In this document: positions 1 to 9,413 of the stretch, in pieces
How positions within the stretch are numbered: position 1 is the stretch's first letter
How the letters are laid out: every line of letters begins with the position of its first letter
NCBI RefSeq assembly: GCF_020731145.1
Contig: NZ_JAJFZN010000005.1
Span: forward strand, 186,001-250,000
DNA from: Sneathiella sp. HT1-7
GTDB lineage: Bacteria > Pseudomonadota > Alphaproteobacteria > Sneathiellales > Sneathiellaceae
Direction of reading: 5' to 3'
DNA: 64,000 nucleotides
Position numbers and translations under genes: made by a program
Notes under the pieces: generated by a model
Database searches by the model: none
What the model was told of the DNA's origin: nothing
The model's input: the letters and a program-made list of their open reading frames with translations, nothing else

Positions 1-536
1 ACGCGCCGGTAAGCGGTGGTGTCGGTGGTGCAGCTGCGGGCACATTGACCTTTATGGTCGGCGGCAGCAAAGGCGCATTCGAGGCAGCAAAGCCTATCCT
101 TGACGCCATGGGAGCGAATATCGTGCATACCGGCGGGCCAGGAAATGGGCAAGCTGCGAAGATCTGTAACAATATGATCCTCGGGATATCCATGGTCGGG
201 GTCTGCGAGGCATTCGTACTCGCCGAAAAGCTCGGGCTGGAACATCAGACCATGTTTGATATTGTCTCTACTGCATCGGGTCAGTGCTGGTCACTTACCA
301 GCTATTGCCCTGTTCCAGGGCCAGTCCCGGCGAGTCCGGCGAATAATGATTACAAACCCGGCTTTTCAGCAGAGAACATGTTGAAAGACCTGCATCTTAG
401 TCAGGAAGCGGCTGAGGGATTCGGGGCGTCGACTGAGCTGGGCAAGGCGGCGATGAATCTCTATGAGAGCTACGTCTCAGGCGAAGGAAAATCGGCGGAT
501 TTTTCTGGCATTGTCAATATGATTCGAAAGTCGTGA
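1..536 (+). CDS. mmsB: 3-hydroxyisobutyrate dehydrogenase, C-terminal part (5' end outside window)
   Basis: The reading frame is open from base 3 and its start lies upstream of the window. The visible protein begins with the substrate-binding motif APVSGGVGGAAAGTLTFMVG and continues with GNGQAAKICNNM, which holds the catalytic Lys of the beta-hydroxyacid dehydrogenase family. These enzymes oxidise 3-hydroxyisobutyrate to methylmalonate semialdehyde with NAD in valine breakdown. About 177 residues are seen, the all-helical C-terminal half of a roughly 295-residue family. Its TGA overlaps the GTG start of the next gene, so the two are probably cotranscribed. Substrate assignment rests on the closeness of these motifs to HIBADH; a related hydroxyacid reductase is possible. 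Confidence 0.88.
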   Translation, partial: APVSGGVGGAAAGTLTFMVGGSKGAFEAAKPILDAMGANIVHTGGPGNGQAAKICNNMILGISMVGVCEAFVLAEKLGLEHQTMFDIVSTASGQCWSLTSYCPVPGPVPASPANNDYKPGFSAENMLKDLHLSQEAAEGFGASTELGKAAMNLYESYVSGEGKSADFSGIVNMIRKS

Positions 537-1324
537 CGGCGGGTGCGGATTTAAATCTTGCAACCATTGCCGGCAAGCGCATTGAGTATCGAACGATCGG
601 CAGGTTAACTACGCAACTGCCGGTCCTTGTGTTTTTGCATGAGGGCCTCGGTTGTGCGGCGCTATGGCGTGATTTTCCAGATCGCTTGTGCGAACTCACA
701 AATTGTGCCGGACTAATATACAGTCGGGTGGGATATGGCGGATCGGATGCTTGCGAATTGCCGAAACCGCTTGACTATATGGAGCGGGAAGCAAGTGAAT
801 TTCTTCCCGCACTCCTTGAGCATTTCAATATAGAAAAATTTATTCTTGTTGGTCATTCCGACGGGGGATCTATTTCCCTGATATATGGAGGCTTGCCCAA
901 TGTAGTTAGCCCGGACGCTGTCATTGTGATAGCGCCCCATGTTTTCTGCGAAGAATTATCCATTAAGGGCATAGAAGCTGCAAAACAGGCGTATGAGCAT
1001 CAGGAGTTGAAAAGTAGGCTAGAAAAATTCCATGGAATAAATACGGAATGCGCCTTTTGGGGATGGAATGACGCCTGGCTTGACCCGGCTTTTAAAAGAT
1101 GGAACATCAAAAAATTTCTCCCCACAATCAAAATGCCTCTTCTGGCTATTCAAGGACGGGAAGATGCCTATGGAACGCTTGCCCAAATTGATGTTATTGA
1201 AGACTCGGTCTCAGGACCATTCGAAAAGCTAATCCTTGATGATTGCGGCCACAATCCCTGGCTTGAGCAGCAGACAAAAGTGTTATTGCATTCTTCAGAA
1301 TTTATTTCTGAAAATCGACCTTGA
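533..1324 (+). CDS. alpha/beta-hydrolase
   Basis: A 263-residue alpha/beta-hydrolase fold protein. An oxyanion-hole region (FLHEGLG) lies near residue 35, the nucleophile elbow GHSDGG near residue 107, an acidic residue in GREDAY, and the general-base His in DDCGHNPW near the C-terminus. It starts with GTG inside the stop codon of the preceding dehydrogenase gene (4-nt overlap), so translation is probably coupled. No signal peptide is visible, so it is likely cytosolic. The substrate cannot be told from sequence; given the neighbours an ester or acyl-CoA derivative is possible, but that is inference. Its third-codon-position AT content looks somewhat higher than that of its neighbours. Confidence 0.8.
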   Translation: MTAGADLNLATIAGKRIEYRTIGRLTTQLPVLVFLHEGLGCAALWRDFPDRLCELTNCAGLIYSRVGYGGSDACELPKPLDYMEREASEFLPALLEHFNIEKFILVGHSDGGSISLIYGGLPNVVSPDAVIVIAPHVFCEELSIKGIEAAKQAYEHQELKSRLEKFHGINTECAFWGWNDAWLDPAFKRWNIKKFLPTIKMPLLAIQGREDAYGTLAQIDVIEDSVSGPFEKLILDDCGHNPWLEQQTKVLLHSSEFISENRP

Positions 1325-1384
1325 ATTTCCGGGGTATTACAATTACCGCTTGCGGTTTGTCATCATTTGATTGAGTAATTGCCA

Positions 1385-2302
1385 ATGACTATTCTTGTCT
1401 CTGATAATATGCGCGGCGCGGCTTTCATGTCTATTACAATGGCGGGCTATGTCGCCAATGACACGGTCATGAAACTGTTATCAGAGCATCTGAACCTCTT
1501 TCAGGCCATGTTTCTCCGGGGGATATTTACCAGTCTGCTTATTGCAGGGTTCTGCCTGTTCAAGGGCGTGCTGATTTACCGAATTCCGAAAGGGGATCGT
1601 CTGACGGTCATTCTTCGTCTGGTGGGTGAAATAGGTGGAACGGTCTTTTATCTGATGGCGCTATTCAATATGCCAATTGCAAATGCAACGGCCATCTTGC
1701 AGGCACTCCCTCTTGCTGTCACGCTTGCGGGGGCGATTTTTATGTCGGAGGCGGTAGGGTGGCGTCGCTACCTCGCGATTTTCTCAGGATTTATTGGCGT
1801 TCTGATGGTGGTTCGTCCTGGTTCTGACGGATTCAACGAATTTTCTACATTCGCCATCATCGCCGTCGTGTTTATTGTGATACGTGATCTCTCTACGCGT
1901 CGGCTGTCTACGGCAGTTCCTTCGCTATTTGTCTCGCTCCTGACGTCCATTTCGGTTATGTCCGTCGGAGCGATATTGTCCCTTACAGAGGAGTGGCGAC
2001 CGGTTTCAACAAGTGAGATTGGGCTCCTTATTCTTGCGTCGCTGTTTATCATCTTCGGATATCTTTTCAGTATTATGGCAATGCGCGTCGGTGATATTAG
2101 CTTTTCATCGCCGTTCCGCTATACGATTCTGATCTGGGCCATCCTTCTTGGTTTTGTTGTCTTTGGCGATATTCCGGACGGTTGGACGATTTTCGGGAGT
2201 CTGATTATCGTAGGAAGTGGCGTATATACCTTTTATCGTGAACGGCGAGTGCATGCGTCAGGGCATGCGAATGAACAAGCCAAAACGGCGGAAAGGACCT
2301 GA
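1385..2302 (+). CDS. EamA-family (DMT) transporter
   Basis: An integral membrane protein of about 305 residues with roughly ten hydrophobic segments arranged as two EamA halves, the hallmark of the drug/metabolite transporter superfamily. The second half (from about residue 155) repeats the pattern of the first and ends in a short basic cytoplasmic tail. These carriers usually export amino acids or other small metabolites. I chose the ATG at 1385; an in-frame TTG lies six bases earlier and another ATG at 1409. It sits 60 nt after the hydrolase and 3 nt before an enoyl-CoA hydratase, so it may be part of the same transcript. Substrate unknown. Confidence 0.85.
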   Translation: MTILVSDNMRGAAFMSITMAGYVANDTVMKLLSEHLNLFQAMFLRGIFTSLLIAGFCLFKGVLIYRIPKGDRLTVILRLVGEIGGTVFYLMALFNMPIANATAILQALPLAVTLAGAIFMSEAVGWRRYLAIFSGFIGVLMVVRPGSDGFNEFSTFAIIAVVFIVIRDLSTRRLSTAVPSLFVSLLTSISVMSVGAILSLTEEWRPVSTSEIGLLILASLFIIFGYLFSIMAMRVGDISFSSPFRYTILIWAILLGFVVFGDIPDGWTIFGSLIIVGSGVYTFYRERRVHASGHANEQAKTAERT

Positions 2303-2305
2303 AGA

Positions 2306-3046
2306 ATGTCGGCGTTGGTCATACGAAAAGATATCGATGGCATAGCTATATTGAGCCTGAACCGGCCGGATGCGTTAAATGCCCTTAGTCCATCACTGTT
2401 TGTGGAACTTCATGAGCATGTGAAGACGCTTTCACAGGAAACGGAAAGCATCGGCTGTGTTATCCTGCGCGGGGAAGGACGGTCTTTCTCGGCGGGAAAC
2501 GACTTAAAGGCCATGCAGGCAGGGGAGGCGGCACCGCATCCGCGGTTTCAGGCAGAAACTATCGAAATGATTGAGGATCTGCCGCAGCCGGTTATCGCCG
2601 AGGTCCGGGGGCACTGCTATACCGGAGCTTTGGAACTCGCGCTCGCCAGTGATCTGACGATTTGTAGTGAAAGTGCGAAATTTGCTGACACCCATGGCAA
2701 ATGGGCATTGACCCCACTTTGGGGGATGAGTCAGCGGTTGCCGAGGCGGATTGGTGTTCTGAATGCGAAAGAAATGATGTTTACGGGGCGTGTGGTCAGT
2801 GGGACTGAGGCTGCTGAAATCGGGCTGGTCAATAAATGCGTGCCTGATTCTGAGCTGTCAGACGCCACATTGGAGATGGCACACGCAATTGTCGAGAACT
2901 CGTGGCACACCCTCCGTGCGGATAAAATGCTGGTCAATAAGGGCCAAAACTATGGCCTGAAAGACGGGCTAAATTTCGAACGGGAAAATAGCCCGGGCCG
3001 GGCCACTGGGGATGATGAACGGCTATCAGGTTTCAAGAAAGTCTGA
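2306..3046 (+). CDS. enoyl-CoA hydratase/isomerase family protein
   Basis: A crotonase-fold protein of 246 residues. The oxyanion-hole segments are visible as GEGRSFSAGNDLKAM (about residues 56-70) and RGHCYTGALELALASDL (about 101-117), followed by the usual GLVNKCVPD segment. The catalytic Glu expected after GGG in classical hydratases is hard to place because the second motif reads YTGALE rather than GGGCE. It could therefore be a hydratase, isomerase or hydrolase acting on an acyl-CoA. It follows the transporter gene by 3 nt. Together with 3-hydroxyisobutyrate dehydrogenase upstream it suggests branched-chain acyl-CoA catabolism, although the specific step is not determined. Confidence 0.82.
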   Translation: MSALVIRKDIDGIAILSLNRPDALNALSPSLFVELHEHVKTLSQETESIGCVILRGEGRSFSAGNDLKAMQAGEAAPHPRFQAETIEMIEDLPQPVIAEVRGHCYTGALELALASDLTICSESAKFADTHGKWALTPLWGMSQRLPRRIGVLNAKEMMFTGRVVSGTEAAEIGLVNKCVPDSELSDATLEMAHAIVENSWHTLRADKMLVNKGQNYGLKDGLNFERENSPGRATGDDERLSGFKKV

Positions 3047-3064
3047 GAAAACTACGTTGTGTGT

Positions 3065-3778
3065 TTATATCCGTCGTTCCCCTTTAAGAATCTCAGCCAA
3101 CCATTGCCCGTATTGTTGCTGATCATTAGGTTCAGCAAGAGACGCGAGACCATTGTCAGCGAGGTCGACATCCAGCTGGGCACCCCGGCGCAGATTGATT
3201 AGATCGACTATGAAAGGCAGTGTATGTTCAGGGTGTGGCTGTAATGATAAGCAAGTTGGTGAATATTTAAGCCCGGCATATTTGCAAAAATCAGATGATA
3301 GAATGGTCTCAGCGCTTTCTGGTTGGCGCGTGACCTGATCCTGATGAAAGGAAAGAAGGCGGGCTCGCCTGTTGTTCAGGAGATCTGAATAGACTGTGCG
3401 TCCAACACTCCATCCGCCTGGAAATTTTTCCACAGTTCCACCCATAGCCTGCGCCATGAGCTGATGTCCGAAACATATGCCGACGGTTGGTTGCCCACTG
3501 GCAATCAGTTTGCGCACGAACACTTCTAGCGGACTGATCCAGTCGAAGTCTTCATATACGCCATGTTTGGAGCCAGTGAGAATCCATGCATCGCATTCCA
3601 ACGGATGCTTGGGAAGCTGCATATCGATAGCGGCGTAGGTCACATAGTCGAACGGTTCGTCCTTGAACAATTCTTTGAACATATCCGGATACTCGCCGTA
3701 TTTGACTCCGAGCGAACCACCAATTCGACCCGTCTGGATTATTCCAACGGTTGTTTTTCTCTTCAGATCGGCGGACAT
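3065..3778 (-). CDS. class I glutamine amidotransferase-like protein
   Basis: About 237 residues with the GATase1 triad: the nucleophile Cys in GICFGHQLMAQAMGG, and the His and Glu in LQPHPEH near the C-terminus. Stand-alone members resemble the amidotransferase half of GMP synthase, and some hydrolyse gamma-glutamyl compounds. I chose the ATG at 3778, which has AAGGAAG about ten bases upstream and sits next to the fdsA stop. A GTG at 3802 would add eight residues but overlap fdsA by 23 nt. Position says it is the last gene of the formate dehydrogenase operon. A role in formate metabolism or cofactor assembly is not evident, and the link may only be transcriptional. Confidence 0.8.
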   Translation of the reverse strand: MSADLKRKTTVGIIQTGRIGGSLGVKYGEYPDMFKELFKDEPFDYVTYAAIDMQLPKHPLECDAWILTGSKHGVYEDFDWISPLEVFVRKLIASGQPTVGICFGHQLMAQAMGGTVEKFPGGWSVGRTVYSDLLNNRRARLLSFHQDQVTRQPESAETILSSDFCKYAGLKYSPTCLSLQPHPEHTLPFIVDLINLRRGAQLDVDLADNGLASLAEPNDQQQYGQWLAEILKGERRI

Positions 3779-3779
3779 T

Positions 3780-6518
3780 TCAGGCGGACTTCCTTTTGAC
3801 ACTCACAGCGCAGAACTTAACTTCTGCGATTTTGCCGAAGGGGTCAAGTGCATCATTTGTAAGCAAATTTACCGCCGCCTCTGCATAACAGAAGGGGATA
3901 AAGATCATGCCGTTCTGTACAGCGCCATCGGCACGTACCCGAATATCAATCTCACCACGGCGTGAACGGACGGTGACAATGTCGCCGGGCCCTGCGGCCA
4001 GCTGCTCCATCATAGCTGGTGGCATATGAACGATCGGTTCGGGCTCAACCGCATCCAGCACACTCGCCCGCCGGGTCATGGAACCAGTATGCCAATGCTC
4101 CAGCAGGCGGCCAGTTGTCAGGACGACAGGAAAGTCTTTATCCGGCATTTCATCGGGTGAGATCAGACTTGCCGGCACGAACTTACCAAGCCCGTTTGCT
4201 GTCGGGAAATTCTCAGTAAATATCAACGATTGGCCCGGATCATCGGGGCTTTCGCAAGGATAGATGACGGCATCTTCCGCCTCTAATCGATCCCATGTAA
4301 TGCCCTTGATGCTATTCATCGCCTGCGTCATTTCCGCGAATACATCTTTCGGGTGATCGTAATGCCAATCCAGGCCGAGCCGTCTGGCGATTTCCTGAAT
4401 AATCCAGAGATCTTGCCGCGCATCGCCAGGAAGCGGGACCGCCGCACGGCCAATTTGAACCTGGCGGTTGGTGTTGGTGACGGTGCCGTCCTTCTCCGGC
4501 CAGGCCGATGCCGGGAGAATCACATCGGCATAGGCCGCCGTCTCCGTCACGAACAGATCCTGCACCACCAGATGATCCAGTTTCGACAGGGCTTCGCGAG
4601 CATGATTGACATTCGGGTCCGACATTGCCGGATTTTCGCCCATTATATACATGGCGTTGATATCACTCTTGTGCACGGCCTCGGTTATTTCAACGACAGT
4701 GAGACCCTGTTTCGGATCAATCTTCGCGCCCCAGAATTTCTCGAATTTTTCTCGAATGATGGGATCTTCGACTGATTGATAATCGGGCAGGAACATCGGG
4801 ATGAGCGCCACATCGGATGCCCCCTGCACATTGTTCTGGCCTCGCAACGGATGCAGCCCAGTTCCTGGTCGCCCGACCTGGCCCGTCATTAACGCGAGAC
4901 TGATCAGGCAGCGGGAATTGTCAGTGCCATGAATATGCTGACTTATTCCCATCCCCCAGAAAATAATCGCCGCCTTGGCCGTCGCAAACTCCCTCGCAAC
5001 TTCCCGGACAATGTTCGGGGCAATACCAGTCACCTTTTCCATGGCCTCAGGGCTGAAATCTTCCAGATGGGCTTTCTGCTCTTCGAAATTTTCAGTGTGG
5101 TTTTTGATATACGCCTTGTCCGTCAGACCCTCTTTGACGATGACATGCATCATCGAATTGAGAAGCGCGACATCTGTGCCCGGTTTTTCCTGCAACATGA
5201 ATTGCGCATGGCGGGAGAGGGATTGACCGCGTGGGTCGATCACGATGAGCTTGGCGCCCCTTTTGGCGGCATTTTTGAAAAATGTGGCGGCGACTGGATG
5301 GTTGATAGTTGGGTTGGAGCCGATGATCATGATGACGTCGGCGTTTTCTGCCTCATTAAAGGGGGCCGACACGGCACCCGATCCAACAGTTTCAAGGAGA
5401 GCGGCAACGGATGACGCATGACAAAGGCGCGTACAGTGGTCTACATTATTTGTGCCGAAACCAATGCGGACGAGCTTCTGAAAGAGATAGGCTTCCTCAT
5501 TTGATCCTTTGGCAGATCCGAACCCGGCGAGCGCATTGCCACCTTTTTCATCACGGACCCGGCGAAGGCCGCTGGCGGCAAAATCAAGCGCCTCCTCCCA
5601 GCTGGCTTCCCGGAAATGGGTGTAGGGATTCGCGGGGTCGAGGGAGGCGACATCCCCTTTCGCAACCCCTTCCTTTCGGATCAGGGGGACAGTCAGCCGT
5701 TCTGGGTTATGGATATAGTCAAAACCAAAGCGCCCTTTAATACAGAGCCGCTCCTCGTTCGCGGGTCCATTGCGGCCATCGGCGTAGAGAATCTTGTTAT
5801 CTCGCACTTTGAACGTGAGTTGGCAGCCAACACCGCAGAAAGGGCAAACGCTATTCACTTCACGATCGATATGATCGTCATGCAGGACAGATTTTTCGAG
5901 TAACGCGCCGGTTGGGCAGGCCTGTACGCATTCACCGCAGCCCACGCATGTGCTCTCTCCCATAGGATCGTCAAAGTCGAAGACGATTTTGGAATGCACG
6001 CCGCGTCCCGCCATGCCGATAACGTCATTTACCTGCACATCGCGGCAGGCCCGGACACAGAGGTTGCAGTTGATACAGGCATCCAGATTGACAGCCATTG
6101 CAGGATGGGACATATCCTCAAGTGGCATCTCGCGCGAGGAGAACCGGCTGGACGAGATATTCTGCTGGTCCGCCATTTGCCAGAAATGGCTGTCATTGTC
6201 ATAGCTGGTCTCGCGATCTGGTTGATCGGCGATGAGAAGTTCCATGACCATCTTGCGGGCCTTTTCTGCACGTTCCGTTGATGTGCTGACTTTCATTCCA
6301 TCCGTGGGTTGACGGATACAGCTTGCCGCGAGAACCCGCTCTCCTTCAATTTCCACCATGCAGGCACGACAGTTTCCATCTGCCTCAAAGCCAATCCGGT
6401 CCGCATGGCAAAGATGTGGAATTCTTGTTCCTTCGCGCTTGGCGATATCCCAGATGGATTGTCCCGTACTTGCAGTTACCTGCTTGCCATCAAGTTCAAA
6501 TGTGACCGTCTCATTCAT
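3780..6518 (-). CDS. fdsA: NAD-dependent formate dehydrogenase, catalytic alpha subunit
   Basis: 912 residues, the molybdopterin subunit of soluble NAD-linked formate dehydrogenase, which oxidises formate to CO2 in the cytoplasm. Domains in order: a 2Fe-2S ferredoxin (C37, C50, C53, C67); a NuoG-like His/Cys stretch; two 4Fe-4S clusters (C148/151/154/158 and C191/194/197/201); a further Fe-S site at the Mo-domain entrance (C225, C228, C232, C259); then the bis-MGD domains. C366 followed by H367 in TRLCHASS fits the Mo-ligating Cys and neighbouring His, so this is a Cys rather than a Sec enzyme. Its start overlaps the fdsGB stop by 4 nt. No fdsC/fdhD maturation gene is seen in the window. Confidence 0.95.
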   Translation of the reverse strand: MNETVTFELDGKQVTASTGQSIWDIAKREGTRIPHLCHADRIGFEADGNCRACMVEIEGERVLAASCIRQPTDGMKVSTSTERAEKARKMVMELLIADQPDRETSYDNDSHFWQMADQQNISSSRFSSREMPLEDMSHPAMAVNLDACINCNLCVRACRDVQVNDVIGMAGRGVHSKIVFDFDDPMGESTCVGCGECVQACPTGALLEKSVLHDDHIDREVNSVCPFCGVGCQLTFKVRDNKILYADGRNGPANEERLCIKGRFGFDYIHNPERLTVPLIRKEGVAKGDVASLDPANPYTHFREASWEEALDFAASGLRRVRDEKGGNALAGFGSAKGSNEEAYLFQKLVRIGFGTNNVDHCTRLCHASSVAALLETVGSGAVSAPFNEAENADVIMIIGSNPTINHPVAATFFKNAAKRGAKLIVIDPRGQSLSRHAQFMLQEKPGTDVALLNSMMHVIVKEGLTDKAYIKNHTENFEEQKAHLEDFSPEAMEKVTGIAPNIVREVAREFATAKAAIIFWGMGISQHIHGTDNSRCLISLALMTGQVGRPGTGLHPLRGQNNVQGASDVALIPMFLPDYQSVEDPIIREKFEKFWGAKIDPKQGLTVVEITEAVHKSDINAMYIMGENPAMSDPNVNHAREALSKLDHLVVQDLFVTETAAYADVILPASAWPEKDGTVTNTNRQVQIGRAAVPLPGDARQDLWIIQEIARRLGLDWHYDHPKDVFAEMTQAMNSIKGITWDRLEAEDAVIYPCESPDDPGQSLIFTENFPTANGLGKFVPASLISPDEMPDKDFPVVLTTGRLLEHWHTGSMTRRASVLDAVEPEPIVHMPPAMMEQLAAGPGDIVTVRSRRGEIDIRVRADGAVQNGMIFIPFCYAEAAVNLLTNDALDPFGKIAEVKFCAVSVKRKSA

Positions 6519-8224
6519 TTCACCGCCTCCGGGAAATGCTTGAAGATTGACATCAGGCCATTGGGCGCCGCTTGACCGAGGCCGCAGATAGACGCGTCGC
6601 GCATAACTGCGCTGAGCTCGGTCAGGAGATCACTGTCCCAATGTTCTGCCTCCATCAGCCGGAGCGCCTTTTCTGTTCCAGCGCGACAGGGCGTGCACTG
6701 GCCGCAGCTTTCGTCTTCGAAAAAGCGCATCAGATTGCGCGCGACCATCTTCAGGTCATCCTTATCCGAAATCACGATGACCGCGGCGGAACCAATAAAA
6801 CAGCCATGCTTTTCAAGTGTGCCGAAATCGAGCGGTATATCCGCCATAGACGCAGGCAGGAGCCCGCCAGATGCTCCGCCTGGCAAGTAGGCACGGAAAT
6901 CATGGCCATCCTGCATGCCACCGCCAAATTCCTCAATCAACTCCTCAGCGGTAATCCCTGCGGGGGTGATATAAACGCCTGGCTTTTTAACATGGCCGGA
7001 GAGGGAAAAACTTCGAAAGCCTTTGCCACCGTGACGGCCGCCTGCCTTGAACCATTCCGGCCCTTTGTGGATAATGTCCGGCAGCCAATAGAGTGTTTCG
7101 ACATTGTTGATCAGGGTTGGCCGCCCAAACAGACCGACATGAGCAGGGAAAGGGGGCTTGTGTCGCGGCAAGGCGCGTTTACCCTCGATGCTTTCCAGCA
7201 TGGCGCTCTCTTCCCCGCATATATAAGCACCAGCCCCCCGGCGAAGATAGATTTTCCGGCCACTGTCTAGTTTTTCGGCTTTCAGCTTTTCAATGCAACC
7301 TGACAGTATTTGATATGTTTCCGGATATTCATCGCGGAGGAAAATATAGATTCTCTCTGCTTCGACAATTTCAGCCGCGATAAGCATTCCTTCCAGAAAC
7401 TGGTAAGGGTTATTATTCAGGTAATATCGATCCTTGAAGGTGCCGGGCTCACTTTCATCGGCGTTGACAGCCATATAGCGCGGGCCTGGAACCGATAGCA
7501 CAGAGTTGAGCTTTAGTGCATGGGGAAACCCTGCCCCACCAAGTCCGCGATGGCCACTCTCGTTTAACGCCTCAATGATGGTGTCGACAACCAGATCACC
7601 AGCACGCAATTTTGCATGGGTAGAGAACCCCCCGGCATCCTTATAATCGTCGAAAGACGTAAAGTCAGGCAGAGAGAGCGGATTGTTCTTTTTTGCGGCT
7701 TCAATCAGGGCATCGACATCACCAATTGTCGCATTACCGACATAGCGGTCTTTAAGGCGGACCACGGGAGCAATCTCACATCGGCCCATACAAGCGCCAT
7801 GCGTGACACGAATGGTGCCGCCGTATTTTTTTATGAGCTTTTGTTTGATCGTCATTGCACCGGCCATCTCGCAGGATAGACTGTCGCAGACTTTGAGAGT
7901 AAGAGCGGCGGGTTTTGACTCACCCTCCTTAACAACGGTGAAATTATGATAGAACGTAGCGACTTCGTATACTTCTGCAAGCGCAAGCCGCATTTCCTCC
8001 GCCAGCGCTGCTAAATGATCTACAGAAAGGGAGCCGTAGGTGTCCTGGATCAAGTGCAAATGCTCAAGGAGCAAATCCGATTGCCGGGATCGGGACCCTA
8101 ACAGCGCAGCAATCTCACGGGCAGCTATAGGCTCGACTTGCCTGCCCTTGTTCTGATAACGGGCTTTGCGGCCACCTTTGCCGGGCGCTTTTGGAACCGC
8201 AGATAGTGTTTTCCCTTCTGCCAA
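6515..8224 (-). CDS. fdsB: fused FdsG-FdsB (NuoE-NuoF like) diaphorase subunit of formate dehydrogenase
   Basis: A 569-residue chain joining two subunits that are separate in many formate dehydrogenases. Residues about 30-180 are NuoE/FdsG-like with 2Fe-2S ligands C113, C118, C145 and C149. Residues about 195-569 are NuoF/FdsB-like, with the glycine-rich GLGGAGFP, NADESEPGTFKDRY and CGEESAMLESIEGKR segments for FMN and NAD binding and the 4Fe-4S motif CGQCTPC near the end. It passes electrons from FdsA to NAD. The start is TTG at 8224, supported by GGGAGGA eight bases upstream. It overlaps fdsA by 4 nt. The first 30 residues are basic and probably disordered. Confidence 0.93.
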   Translation of the reverse strand: MAEGKTLSAVPKAPGKGGRKARYQNKGRQVEPIAAREIAALLGSRSRQSDLLLEHLHLIQDTYGSLSVDHLAALAEEMRLALAEVYEVATFYHNFTVVKEGESKPAALTLKVCDSLSCEMAGAMTIKQKLIKKYGGTIRVTHGACMGRCEIAPVVRLKDRYVGNATIGDVDALIEAAKKNNPLSLPDFTSFDDYKDAGGFSTHAKLRAGDLVVDTIIEALNESGHRGLGGAGFPHALKLNSVLSVPGPRYMAVNADESEPGTFKDRYYLNNNPYQFLEGMLIAAEIVEAERIYIFLRDEYPETYQILSGCIEKLKAEKLDSGRKIYLRRGAGAYICGEESAMLESIEGKRALPRHKPPFPAHVGLFGRPTLINNVETLYWLPDIIHKGPEWFKAGGRHGGKGFRSFSLSGHVKKPGVYITPAGITAEELIEEFGGGMQDGHDFRAYLPGGASGGLLPASMADIPLDFGTLEKHGCFIGSAAVIVISDKDDLKMVARNLMRFFEDESCGQCTPCRAGTEKALRLMEAEHWDSDLLTELSAVMRDASICGLGQAAPNGLMSIFKHFPEAVK

Positions 8225-8225
8225 C

Positions 8226-8444
8226 TTAAGATCCTCCCATCTTATCCCCGCGTCTTTGTTCTACATGTGCTTCTTCATCACTTAATAATACAAGCTCGAT
8301 CAGCCCAACAATAATCAGCTGCTTGCCTGCGTGCTCAAAATTCACTGTTACCCGGTCCGCAACGGAAGACTGTACTTGTCCCACTCCCCAGTCTGGTTCC
8401 TGCGGATGGCGGACATATTGGCCGGGTGAAAACTGAGCAAGCAT
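8226..8444 (-). CDS. DUF3553 domain protein
   Basis: A 72-residue soluble protein whose first 55 residues match the small beta-rich DUF3553 module (PGQYVRHPQEPDWGVGQVQS followed by a VNFEHAGK strand). That module also occurs appended to UvrD/Rep-type helicases, where it resembles a Tudor-like fold. Its stop lies one base from the TTG start of fdsGB, and the Shine-Dalgarno of fdsGB lies inside its last codons, so it probably leads the fds operon. No function is known to me for the stand-alone form. The gene is divergent from chpT, with about 120 nt between this start and the preferred chpT start. Confidence 0.72.
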   Translation of the reverse strand: MLAQFSPGQYVRHPQEPDWGVGQVQSSVADRVTVNFEHAGKQLIIVGLIELVLLSDEEAHVEQRRGDKMGGS

Positions 8445-8564
8445 GATTTTTCTCTTAACATGATGGATAAGATTGTTGCATATTCACTCTATCAAATTGT
8501 CGTGCAGACGACAAAGGTTGTTCGATTTTACAGTGTTCCGCAAACTGCGGATTATGGAGATGTC

Positions 8565-9203
8565 ATGATTGATTTGAAACTCGCGTCCTTAATGAGCTCC
8601 AAACTCTGTCATGACGTCATCGGGCCCATCGGTGCCGTCTGCAATGGAATTGAACTTGTTCGCGATGACGGCAACGAAGATATGCGGAGCGAAGCCCTTA
8701 AACTTGTGAGTGAGAGTGCGGGAGAGGCATCGGCGCGGCTTCAGTTTTATCGTCTTGCCTTTGGTCTTGCAGGTGGTTTAGGGCAGGAAGTATCGATCCG
8801 TGATGCTCGTAATCTCTGCCGCGATCTTATGTCATACGGCAAAGTACGGCTGGATTGGCCGGATAGCGAAGGCGGGGCAGAACTCCTGCCGAAGGATGCC
8901 ATTAAAATTCTTTGTAATCTGCTGATCATTGCATCGGGCACCTTGCCTCGAGGTGGCGACGTAAAAATCACAGGCAACGTTGAGGATGACAATTGGTCAT
9001 TCGCCTATCGGGCGGAAGGGCCGCGCGCGGTCCTTCGTGAGGACGTGACTCATATCCTGCAGAACGGTTATAATGAAGCCGAACTAACTGCGCAAAATGT
9101 GGGTGTTCAGTATCTTATGGCCCTGTGTGGAAATAATAGTGTGGTTCTGGATATTACCGACGTGGAAGACGGCTTGGTCGCACTCGCCGTCCGCTCATCC
9201 TGA
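8565..9203 (+). CDS. chpT: histidine phosphotransferase ChpT
   Basis: About 212 residues. The phosphoacceptor helix reads LMSSKLCHDVIGPIGAVCNG, with His in LCHD as in Caulobacter ChpT. It is followed by a second helix (ARLQFYRLAFG) and a degenerate C-terminal ATPase-like fold (RGGDVKITG, AEGPRA). ChpT relays phosphate from the hybrid kinase CckA to CtrA and CpdR. I chose ATG at 8565, which has GGAG five bases upstream. An in-frame ATG at 8460 would add 35 residues with no homology to the family. CtrA, its target, is encoded 6.5 kb away, and cheA follows after 210 nt. Confidence 0.88.
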   Translation: MIDLKLASLMSSKLCHDVIGPIGAVCNGIELVRDDGNEDMRSEALKLVSESAGEASARLQFYRLAFGLAGGLGQEVSIRDARNLCRDLMSYGKVRLDWPDSEGGAELLPKDAIKILCNLLIIASGTLPRGGDVKITGNVEDDNWSFAYRAEGPRAVLREDVTHILQNGYNEAELTAQNVGVQYLMALCGNNSVVLDITDVEDGLVALAVRSS

Positions 9204-9413
9204 CCAGGTTTCTGGCGCTTCTCTAAAATAAGCCACAAATTTTTATCGGAAAGACGTCCGAGTTTTGAGAACGCTGGTTTGCGTCAAAAAATAGCTATTT
9301 TCAAGATAATCCGTAACTGCTTGTTAACCTATATCCGGCATTCTGTACCCGAATATTTCTAGGAACTTCAGTTTCCAGAAACGAAAGTAAAGAAGCAGAA
9401 AGAGCGCAGCCGA

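Noticed and set aside
3780-6518. Periplasmic or selenocysteine-type formate dehydrogenase
   Set aside because: No twin-arginine signal is present and the active-site residue is encoded as Cys (C366); the NuoG-like N-terminus marks the soluble NAD-linked type.
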